Source: Solimonas variicoloris DSM 15731
GTDB taxonomy: Bacteria; Pseudomonadota; Gammaproteobacteria; Nevskiales; Nevskiaceae
Direction of reading: 5' to 3'
Assembly (NCBI RefSeq): GCF_000382285.1
Contig: NZ_KB907945.1
Span: 1-49,560 of the forward strand
DNA: 49,560 nucleotides
Shown: one piece after another, positions 24,732 through 31,847 of the stretch
Layout: every line of letters starts with the position of its first letter
Numbering within the stretch: the stretch's first letter is position 1
Made by a program: the position numbers and the translations under genes
The notes under the pieces: model-generated
Databases searched by the model: none
What the model was told of the DNA's origin: nothing
The model's input: the letters and a program-made list of their open reading frames with translations, nothing else

Positions 24732-25544
24732 ATGACCGATTACGGCAAGCGGTTCCGTCTCGACGGCAAGGTGGCACTGGTCAGCGGCGCGGCGCGCGGC
24801 ATCGGCGCCGAGATCGCGCTGGCGCTGGCGCAGGCCGGCGCGCGCGTGATCGTCAGCGATGTCGCCGACGGCGGCGGACGCGCGACGGCGCAGGCCATCG
24901 CCGCCGCCGGCGGCAGCGCCGACGCCTGCGTGCACGACGTCACCGTCGAGGCGCAGTGGGAGGCGGCGGTCGCGCTCGCGCAGCACCGCTACGGACGCCT
25001 CGACGTGCTCGTCAACAACGCCGGCATCGAGACCGCGGCGCTGCTCGCGCAGTGCACGCTCGACGACTTCCGCCGCGTCATGGACATCAACGTCAACGGC
25101 GTCTTCCTCGGCGTCAAGCATGCGATCCGGGCGATGGCCAAGCCGCAGGGGCAGGGCGGTTCGATCATCAATCTGTCGTCGGTCGCCGGCCTGATCGGCA
25201 CGACCGGGCACGCCGCCTACCACACGTCCAAAGGCGCGGTGCGCCTGCTGACCAAGGCGGCGGCCGTCGAGTGCGCGCAGCTCGGCACCGGCATCCGCGT
25301 CAATTCCGTGCATCCGGCGATCGTCGCCACCGACATGGGCACGAACTTCATCCAGCACTTCGTCGATCTGGGGCTCGCGCCGGACTACGCGACGGCCGAG
25401 GCCGCGATCAAGGCCGCGCACCCGCTCGGCCGCTTCGGCGAGCCGGCCGACGTCGCCAGCGCCGTCGTCTATCTCGCCTCCGACGCCGCGCAGTGGGTGA
25501 CCGGCACCGAGCTGGTGCTGGACGGCGGCTACACCGCGGCCTGA
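24732..25544 (+). CDS. SDR-family NAD(P)-dependent alcohol dehydrogenase
   Basis: A 270-residue classical SDR: SGAARGIG near residues 18-25, NNAG near 95, the NLSS strand with serine, and YHTSK near 162-166. It closes with GTELVLDGGYTA as in the fabG/3-alpha,20-beta-hydroxysteroid dehydrogenase branch. In the anaerobic ethylbenzene pathway, a comparable SDR (1-phenylethanol dehydrogenase) makes the ketone that acetophenone carboxylase consumes, so the same pairing is the natural hypothesis. It is within the operon, 64 bases after the beta-subunit gene behind GGGGAGAG. Confidence 0.85.
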   Translation: MTDYGKRFRLDGKVALVSGAARGIGAEIALALAQAGARVIVSDVADGGGRATAQAIAAAGGSADACVHDVTVEAQWEAAVALAQHRYGRLDVLVNNAGIETAALLAQCTLDDFRRVMDINVNGVFLGVKHAIRAMAKPQGQGGSIINLSSVAGLIGTTGHAAYHTSKGAVRLLTKAAAVECAQLGTGIRVNSVHPAIVATDMGTNFIQHFVDLGLAPDYATAEAAIKAAHPLGRFGEPADVASAVVYLASDAAQWVTGTELVLDGGYTAA

Positions 25545-25554
25545 GCGCGCGACC

Positions 25555-26382
25555 ATGAACCGCTTCGAAGAACTGCTCGCCGCGCGCGCGGCGCTGTGGC
25601 TGGACTACGCCGACTACGCCGGCGCGCTGCTCGCCGGCGGCAGCGCGCCCTGGCTCGACGCCTCGGCGCTGATCGCCTGGCAGCGCAAGGCGCAGGGCCT
25701 GCTGCGTTCCGACGTCGTCGAGCTGCCGCTCGGCGCCGTCGCCGCCGCCTGGCTCGCCGCGCACGCCCCGCTGCGCGAGGCCATGCGCGCCAAGCGCCGC
25801 GCCGTGTTCCCGCTGCGCACGCTGCTCGCCGACGAGGCCTGGCGCGCGCATCTGGCCGAGCTCGCCGGCGGCCTGCGCGCCAGCTTCGCGGCGCAGCCGC
25901 TGGCGCTGGCCTGCCCGTCGCCGCGGCGCTGGCTGCTCGACGCCTACCAGGCCGCGCACGGCGAGGCGCCGGAGATCGACGACGACGAGGTCGAAAGCGC
26001 CGCTGTCTATCTCGCCGACTTCCTGCGCTGCTTCGGCGAGACCGGCGTCGACCTGCTGCTGCTGCAGGAGTCGGCCGCCAGCGAGCCCGGCGAGGCCTCG
26101 GCGCTGGCCGCCTATCAGCCGGTGCTCAACGTCGCCGCGCACTATCGCTGGAGCGCCGGCCTGTCGGCGCCCGCCGGGCGCTACGCGGGCGGCGAGGCGC
26201 CGCTCGATTTCGTCGTCGCGCCGCAGCCGGCGGCGGCGCGCTACGCGGCGCAGCTGGTGCCGGCCGCGTACTGGAGCGGCGGCGAGGCGCCGCCGTGTCC
26301 GCCCGGCGGCTTCCGCTACGCCGGCATTCCCGGTGACGCGCAGCCCGAAGCCGTGCTGCAGCGCCTCGCGGCGCTGCGCTGA
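25555..26382 (+). CDS. Unrecognised operon protein, candidate fifth (epsilon-like) carboxylase subunit
   Basis: A 275-residue soluble protein starting 10 bases after the SDR. I recognise no domain with confidence. The alternation of long Ala/Leu-rich helices with short strands (ALACPSPRRWLLDAYQAAHG; ETGVDLLLLQES near 160-171) recalls a TIM-barrel of the uroporphyrinogen decarboxylase type, but weakly. Acetophenone carboxylase needs a separate fifth protein of about 34 kDa in addition to the four-subunit core. This 29-kDa protein has the right operon position and a similar size. Assignment as that subunit is a hypothesis only. Confidence 0.6.
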   Translation: MNRFEELLAARAALWLDYADYAGALLAGGSAPWLDASALIAWQRKAQGLLRSDVVELPLGAVAAAWLAAHAPLREAMRAKRRAVFPLRTLLADEAWRAHLAELAGGLRASFAAQPLALACPSPRRWLLDAYQAAHGEAPEIDDDEVESAAVYLADFLRCFGETGVDLLLLQESAASEPGEASALAAYQPVLNVAAHYRWSAGLSAPAGRYAGGEAPLDFVVAPQPAAARYAAQLVPAAYWSGGEAPPCPPGGFRYAGIPGDAQPEAVLQRLAALR

Positions 26383-26397
26383 ACGGGAGACGCGACG

Positions 26398-27315
26398 ATG
26401 CATCTGCCGCCCCGCTTCGTGCCGCCGGCGCTGCGCCTGCTCAAGCGCGCGCTGCAGCCGGGCGTGCCGGTCGCCGTGCAGCGCGCGCTGTCGGCCGCCG
26501 CGCTGCGCGCGCTGCCGCCGCCGCGCGGCACCGAGCGCCGCCACGCCACGCTCGGCGGCGTGCCGGTCGAGCGGCTGCGCCGCCGCGGCACGCGGCCGAC
26601 GACACGGATCCTCTATCTGCACGGCGGCGGCTACGTGCTCGGCTCGCCGGCCACGCATCGCGCCATCACCGTGCGCCTGGCGCTGCACAGCGGCGCGGAG
26701 CTGATCGTGCCGGACTACCGGCTCGCGCCCGAGCATCCGCATCCGGCCGCGCTCGACGACGCGCGCGAAGTCTGGCGCGCGCTGCTCGACGAGGTTGGCG
26801 ACGCCGCGCGCATCGCCGTCGCCGGCGATTCGGCCGGCGGCGGCCTCGCGCTGGCGCTGGCGCTGGCCCTGCGCGACGCCGGCCAGGGCCTGCCGGCGGC
26901 GCTGGCGACGATTTCGCCGTGGACCGATCTGGCGCTGAGCGGCGCCAGCGTGCAGGCGCGCGCCGCGCGCGACCCGCTGCTGACGCCGGCCTGCGGCGCG
27001 CACTGGTCGGCGCTGTATCGCGGCGGCCTGGCCGCCGACACGCCGGCCTGCTCGCCGCTGTACGCCGATCCCGCCGGGTTGCCGCCGCTGCTGGTCCACG
27101 TCGGCAGCGAGGAAATCATCTACGACGACGCGCAGCGCTGGGTCGACAAGGCGCGCGCCGCCGGCGTCGCGGTGACGCTGCGCGAGTACGCCGGGCTCTG
27201 GCACGACTTCCACTTGCAGGCCGGGCTGCTGCGCGAGGCCGACGACGCGGTCGCCGAGATCGCTGCCTTCTGCGCCGCCGCGCTGGCCGCCGACACCGTC
27301 CGGGAGCGGACATGA
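26398..27315 (+). CDS. Alpha/beta hydrolase, hormone-sensitive-lipase family
   Basis: A 305-residue esterase-type protein with the oxyanion motif LHGGGYVLGSP near residue 77, nucleophile motif AGDSAGGGLA (serine near 144), and C-terminal histidine in GLWHDFHLQ near 272. The acidic residue is expected in VGSEEIIYDD near 238; many relatives have Asp where Glu is found, which I note without knowing its effect. HSL-family enzymes hydrolyse short or bulky esters and lactones, so it may open an ester formed upstream in the pathway. Its TGA overlaps the next ATG (ATGA). Confidence 0.85.
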   Translation: MHLPPRFVPPALRLLKRALQPGVPVAVQRALSAAALRALPPPRGTERRHATLGGVPVERLRRRGTRPTTRILYLHGGGYVLGSPATHRAITVRLALHSGAELIVPDYRLAPEHPHPAALDDAREVWRALLDEVGDAARIAVAGDSAGGGLALALALALRDAGQGLPAALATISPWTDLALSGASVQARAARDPLLTPACGAHWSALYRGGLAADTPACSPLYADPAGLPPLLVHVGSEEIIYDDAQRWVDKARAAGVAVTLREYAGLWHDFHLQAGLLREADDAVAEIAAFCAAALAADTVRERT

Positions 27316-27785
27316 ACGACACCGATTTCGCATTGCGCGGCGAGCCGCTGTTTTCGATGCAGGCGACGCTGCAGGCGCCGCCCGAGCTGATCGGGCCGGT
27401 GCCGGAGGGCATCCGCGTGACCTTCTACGTCAGCGGCGGCCGCGTCGAGGGGCCGCGCCTGCGCGGCCGGCTGCGTCCGGTCGGCGCCGACTGGTTCACG
27501 CTGCGCCGCGACGGCGTCGGCCAGCTCGACGTGCGCGCGACCATCGAGACCGACGACGGCGCGCTGATCCAGGTCGATTACCCGGGCCTGACCGACGTCG
27601 GCGCCGACGCCTACGAGCGCTTCCTCGCCGGCGAGATGCCGCCGCGGCTGGCATTGCACACCGGCCCGCGGCTGCGCACGGCGCATCCGGACTACCAGTG
27701 GCTGCAGCGCCTGTACTGCGTCGGCGTCGGCGAGGCCGACCTGCAGACCTTCGAGGTCCGCTACCGGGTCTACGCGCTGCGCTAG
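27312..27785 (+). CDS. DUF3237 family protein
   Basis: A 157-residue DUF3237 protein. The family pattern is present: an N-terminal strand LFSMQATLQAPPELIG, then VPEGIRVTFYVSGGRVEGPRLRGR, with DWFTLRRDGVGQLDVRATIETDDGALIQVDYPG in the centre, written here in parts. It is a small beta-barrel family of unknown activity often found in aromatic or terpenoid degradation clusters. The start overlaps the hydrolase stop by four bases, so the two are translationally coupled and may act in the same step. Confidence 0.85.
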   Translation: MNDTDFALRGEPLFSMQATLQAPPELIGPVPEGIRVTFYVSGGRVEGPRLRGRLRPVGADWFTLRRDGVGQLDVRATIETDDGALIQVDYPGLTDVGADAYERFLAGEMPPRLALHTGPRLRTAHPDYQWLQRLYCVGVGEADLQTFEVRYRVYALR

Positions 27786-27830
27786 CGCCGCCGGCAGGCC
27801 CTGGGCATACGAGAACAAGAGGAGAACGAC

Positions 27831-29870
27831 ATGGTGCAGGAAGGCGAGTTGCTGTGGACGCCGCGGCCCGAGTTCGCGGAGCGCTCGCAGATCGCCCGCT
27901 ACCAGCGCTGGCTGCGCGAGCAGCGCGGCGTCGACACCGGCGACTACGCGGCGCTGTGGCGCTGGTCGGTCGACGAGCCCGAGGCCTTCTGGGCGACGAT
28001 CTGGGACTACTTCGACGTGCAGTCCTCGGTGTCGTACTCGCAGGTGCTCGACCGCCGCGCGATGCCCGGCGCGAAGTGGTTCGAGAACTCGCGCGTCAAC
28101 TACGCCGAGCATCTGCTGCGCCACGAGAAGACCGCGCCGGACGCGCCGGTCTTCCACCACCTGTCGGAGACGCGGCCGCTGGCGACGATGTCGTGGCGCG
28201 AGCTCGGCCGTCAGGTCCGCATCCTCGCCACACAGCTGCGTGCGCTCGGCGTGCGGCCGGGCGATCGCGTGGTGTCGTACATGCCGAACGTGCCGGAAAC
28301 CGCGATCGCGATGATGGCGACGGTCGCGATCGGCGCGGTGTGGTCGTCGGCGGCGCCGGAGTTCGGCGTGCAGACCGTCATCGAGCGCTTCTCGCAGATC
28401 GAGCCCAAGGTGCTGTTCGCGGCCGACGGCTACCGCTTCGGCGGCAAGGACTTTTCACGCGAGGCCGAGGTGCGCCGCATCGTCGATGCACTGCCGTCGC
28501 TGCAGACGCTGATCTGGCTGCCGTACCTGCAGCCCGACGCGGCGCCGCCGGCCTGGCCGGCGCTGCGCCGCTGGGACGATCTGCTGGCGCAGCCGGAAGT
28601 GCCGGCCGAGTCGTTCCGCTACGAGCACGTCGCCTGGGACCATCCGCTGTGGGTGGTGTTCTCGTCGGGCACCACCGGCCTGCCGAAGGCGATCGTGCAC
28701 AGCCACGTCGGTGCGCTGCTCGAGCATCTCAAGCTGATGCACTTCCACCTGAATCTCGGCCCGGATTCGGTGATGTTCTTCTACAGCACCACCGGCTGGA
28801 TGATGTGGAACCTGCTGCTGGCGGCGCTGCTCACCGGCAGCGCGATCGTGCTCTACGACGGCAATCCGGCGCATCCGTCGCCGGATTTCCTCTGGCAGCT
28901 CGCCGCCGACACCGGCACGACCAGCTTCGGCGCCAGCCCGACCTACGTGCAGATGATGGAGAAAGCCGGCCTGGTGCCCGGCGAGCGCTTCGACCTGTCG
29001 CGGCTGGAGTCGATCGTCGTCGCCGGCGCGCCGTCGACGCCGGAGACCTTCGCCTGGTTCTACCGCTGCGTGAAGAAGGATCTGTGGGTGACCTCGCAGT
29101 CCGGCGGCACCGAGCTGTGCAGCGGCTTCGTCGGCGCCGCGCCGACGCTGCCGGTGCATGCCGGCGAGATCCAGACGCGCCTGCTCGGCATGGACGTGCG
29201 TGCCTGGAGCGACGATGGCCGCGAACTCGTCGACGAAGTCGGCGAGCTGGTCGTGACCACGCCGTTTCCGTCGATGCCGGTGCGCTTCTGGAACGACGAA
29301 GGCGGCAAGCGCTATCGCGAATCGTACTTCGAGGCCTTCGATCACATCCGCCCCGGCATCTGGCGGCATGGTGACTTCATCAAGATCAACGCGCGCGGCG
29401 GCTGCTACATCTACGGCCGTTCGGATTCGACGCTAAACCGCTACGGCGTGCGCATCGGCACCGCCGAGATCTACCGCGCGGTCGAACAGGTGCCGGAAGT
29501 CGCCGACAGCCTGATCGTCTGCTGCGAACTGCCGGGCGGCAATTTCTTCATGCCGCTGTTCGTGCGCCTCAAGCCCGGCATCGAGCTCGACGAGGCGCTC
29601 GTGCGCCGCATCAACGCGCGCCTGCGCGAGGACTGCAGCCCGCGCCACGTGCCCGACAAGATCTACGCGGTCGCCGCCGTGCCGTACACGCTGACCGGCA
29701 AGAAGATGGAAGTGCCGGTGCGCAAGCTCTTGATGGGCTGGCCGCTCGAAAAGGCCGCGAGCCGCGACGCGATGATGAATCCCGAGGCGATCGACTGGTT
29801 CGTGCGCTTCGCTGCCGAGAGCCGCGACTACGACTGGCGCGGTGCCGCGCCGGCCTCGGCGCAGGCCTGA
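27831..29870 (+). CDS. Acetoacetyl-CoA-synthetase-like 3-oxoacid CoA ligase, copy 1
   Basis: A 679-residue adenylate-forming enzyme of the acetoacetate-CoA ligase branch. Visible are the N-terminal RVNYAEHLLRH block, the AMP-binding loop SSGTTGLPKAIVHSHVG near 278-294, the substrate loop SQSGGTELCSGF near 423, hinge GRSDSTLNRYGVRIGT near 530, and the catalytic lysine in TLTGKKMEVPVRK near 622. Benzoylacetate-CoA ligase of the acetophenone pathway belongs to this branch, so activation of the carboxylated ketone is the expected job. It starts 45 bases after the DUF3237 gene behind AGAGGAGAA. Copy 2 at 31848 is similar throughout. Confidence 0.88.
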   Translation: MVQEGELLWTPRPEFAERSQIARYQRWLREQRGVDTGDYAALWRWSVDEPEAFWATIWDYFDVQSSVSYSQVLDRRAMPGAKWFENSRVNYAEHLLRHEKTAPDAPVFHHLSETRPLATMSWRELGRQVRILATQLRALGVRPGDRVVSYMPNVPETAIAMMATVAIGAVWSSAAPEFGVQTVIERFSQIEPKVLFAADGYRFGGKDFSREAEVRRIVDALPSLQTLIWLPYLQPDAAPPAWPALRRWDDLLAQPEVPAESFRYEHVAWDHPLWVVFSSGTTGLPKAIVHSHVGALLEHLKLMHFHLNLGPDSVMFFYSTTGWMMWNLLLAALLTGSAIVLYDGNPAHPSPDFLWQLAADTGTTSFGASPTYVQMMEKAGLVPGERFDLSRLESIVVAGAPSTPETFAWFYRCVKKDLWVTSQSGGTELCSGFVGAAPTLPVHAGEIQTRLLGMDVRAWSDDGRELVDEVGELVVTTPFPSMPVRFWNDEGGKRYRESYFEAFDHIRPGIWRHGDFIKINARGGCYIYGRSDSTLNRYGVRIGTAEIYRAVEQVPEVADSLIVCCELPGGNFFMPLFVRLKPGIELDEALVRRINARLREDCSPRHVPDKIYAVAAVPYTLTGKKMEVPVRKLLMGWPLEKAASRDAMMNPEAIDWFVRFAAESRDYDWRGAAPASAQA

Positions 29871-29885
29871 AAGGAGACCGCGAAC

Positions 29886-30647
29886 ATGGGGCGAGTACAG
29901 GACAAGGTCTGCGTCGTCACCGGCGGTGCCCGCGGTCTCGGGCTCGCCGCCGCCGAAGCGCTGCTCGCCGAGGGCGCACGCGTGCTGCTCACCGACGTCG
30001 ACCGCGCCGCCGGCGAGGCCGAGGCGCGGCGGCTCGGCGCGCGCGCGCGTTTTCGCGTGCAGGACGTCACCGACGCCGCGCAGTGGGCGGCGACGCTCGA
30101 CGCGGCGTTCGCCGAGTGGGGGCGTCTCGACGTGCTCGTCAACAACGCCGGCATCGCCGGCATCGCCGACGTCGAGCGCATCTCGCTCGCCGACTGGCAG
30201 CGCACGCTCGACATCAATCTGAGCGGCGTGTTTCTCGGCACGCAGGCGGCGATCGCGCGCATGAAGGCCGGCGGTGGCTCGATCGTCAACATCGCCTCGA
30301 TCGAAGGCCTGATCGGCGAGCCGCTGATTCCCGCCTACAACGCCAGCAAGGGCGGCGTGCGCCTGTTCACGCGCTCGGCGGCGGTGCACTGCGCGCGCAG
30401 CGGCTATCCGGTGCGCATCAACAACGTCTGCCCCGGCTTCGCCGAGACGCAGATGGTGGCCGGCGCGCTGGCGTCGATGGCGCCGGACGACGCGCAGAAC
30501 TTCGCGGCGCGCACGCTGGCGCGCATTCCGCTCGGCCGCTTCGCGCGGCCGGCCGAGATCGCCGCCTGCGTGCTGTTCCTGGCGTCGGACGAATCGAGCT
30601 ACGTGACCGGCGCCGACCTCGTCGTCGACGGCGGCATGACCGCCTGA
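29886..30647 (+). CDS. SDR-family oxidoreductase
   Basis: A 253-residue classical SDR starting 15 bases after the ligase. TGGARGLG is at residues 13-20, NNAG near 88, the SIVNIAS strand near 134, and YNASKGG near 152-158, ending GADLVVDGGMTA. It is in the same broad branch as the SDR at 24732 but only moderately similar, so probably acts at a different position or with different stereochemistry. With the fourth SDR at 33958 it makes three SDRs in the operon, more than a simple methyl-ketone pathway needs. Confidence 0.85.
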   Translation: MGRVQDKVCVVTGGARGLGLAAAEALLAEGARVLLTDVDRAAGEAEARRLGARARFRVQDVTDAAQWAATLDAAFAEWGRLDVLVNNAGIAGIADVERISLADWQRTLDINLSGVFLGTQAAIARMKAGGGSIVNIASIEGLIGEPLIPAYNASKGGVRLFTRSAAVHCARSGYPVRINNVCPGFAETQMVAGALASMAPDDAQNFAARTLARIPLGRFARPAEIAACVLFLASDESSYVTGADLVVDGGMTA

Positions 30648-30696
30648 GCGCGGCAATCCCGAACGACAACGACATCCGCAGAATCCGAGGAGAACC

Positions 30697-31833
30697 ATGA
30701 GCAAGAAGCCCGTCGTCATCTATGGCGTCACCGGCTACACCGGCCGCCTCGTCGCCGAATACCTGCGCGAGCATCGCGTGCCGTTCGTCGCCGCCGGCCG
30801 CGACGCCAGGCGCATCAGGGAAGTGCTCGACCGCGTGCCGGGCATCGAGAGCGCCGATTACGAGATCGCCGAAGTCGAGCACACGGTCGAGGCGCTGACC
30901 AAGCTGATGCAGGGCGCCAAGGTCATGTGCAACATGGTCGGCCCGTTCATGAAGTACGGCGACGAGGCGGTCGAGGCCTGCCTCAACGCCGGCGCGCACT
31001 ACACCGACACCAACGGCGAGCAGAACTGGATGATGCACGCCGAGGCGAAGTGGGGGCAGAAGTTCGCCGACAAGAACCTGCTGCTGGCGCCGGGCATCGC
31101 GCAGATGTACACGACCGGCGAGATCGCCGCGAACCTGTGCCTGGAGACGCCGGGACTCGACACGCTCGACATCCTGGTGCTGTGGAAGGGCTTCCCGACC
31201 TACGCCTCGACGCAGACGATCTTCAGCATCCTCACCGCGAACTTCTACTACCTCGAAGGCAACCAGTACGTGCAGTGGTTGCCGACGGCGAAGTCGGAGG
31301 TCGTCGTGCCGGGCCAGCACGAGACGGCGATGGCCCTGCCCTGGGGCGGCACCGCGCATCCGGTATGGTTCAAGAACGATCCGCGCGTCGCCAACGTCAA
31401 GGCGCAGGGCGGCGTGTTCGCGCGCGCGGTGATGGAAGGCGTGGTGCAGATCGCCGCGGTGGTCGAGGAGCAGATCAAGCCGCTGCCGAAGGACCAGGCC
31501 GAGAAGAAGCTTTCGGAGATGGCGGCGAGCCTGCAGGCCGGCATGCCGCCGCGCGAGAATCCGCGCGAGAACACCTCGGTCGACTCGGTGCACGCCAGCG
31601 GCCCGCTCGGCCGCGCGCACTGCGTGATCCACGGTGTCTGCAACTACAAGCAGACCGGCCTGCTGCAGGCCTACGCCGCCTATCACCTGCTGCAGGCGCC
31701 GCCGAAGCGCTACGGCTTCGCGTCGGGTTGTCAGGCCTTCGGTCATCGCGAGCTGCTCGGCGTGCTGCAGAGCTTCGGTCTGGTGTCGCGCCCGGAGCTC
31801 ACGGTCAACGCCGCGTCGGCGCGCATCGGCTGA
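30697..31833 (+). CDS. Saccharopine-dehydrogenase-like NAD(P)-binding protein
   Basis: A 378-residue protein with an N-terminal Rossmann motif VVIYGVTGYTGRLVAEYL (residues 6-23) and the family continuation VMCNMVGPFMKYGDEAVEAC near 76-95. It belongs to the saccharopine-dehydrogenase-related group that includes lipid trans-enoyl reductases, not lysine biosynthesis enzymes. There is no membrane anchor. A reduction of a double bond in a bulky hydrophobic intermediate would fit the surroundings, but the substrate is unknown. It is preceded by GAGGAGAACC, in series with the SDR upstream. Confidence 0.8.
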   Translation: MSKKPVVIYGVTGYTGRLVAEYLREHRVPFVAAGRDARRIREVLDRVPGIESADYEIAEVEHTVEALTKLMQGAKVMCNMVGPFMKYGDEAVEACLNAGAHYTDTNGEQNWMMHAEAKWGQKFADKNLLLAPGIAQMYTTGEIAANLCLETPGLDTLDILVLWKGFPTYASTQTIFSILTANFYYLEGNQYVQWLPTAKSEVVVPGQHETAMALPWGGTAHPVWFKNDPRVANVKAQGGVFARAVMEGVVQIAAVVEEQIKPLPKDQAEKKLSEMAASLQAGMPPRENPRENTSVDSVHASGPLGRAHCVIHGVCNYKQTGLLQAYAAYHLLQAPPKRYGFASGCQAFGHRELLGVLQSFGLVSRPELTVNAASARIG

Positions 31834-31847
31834 CGGGCGCGCACGCC

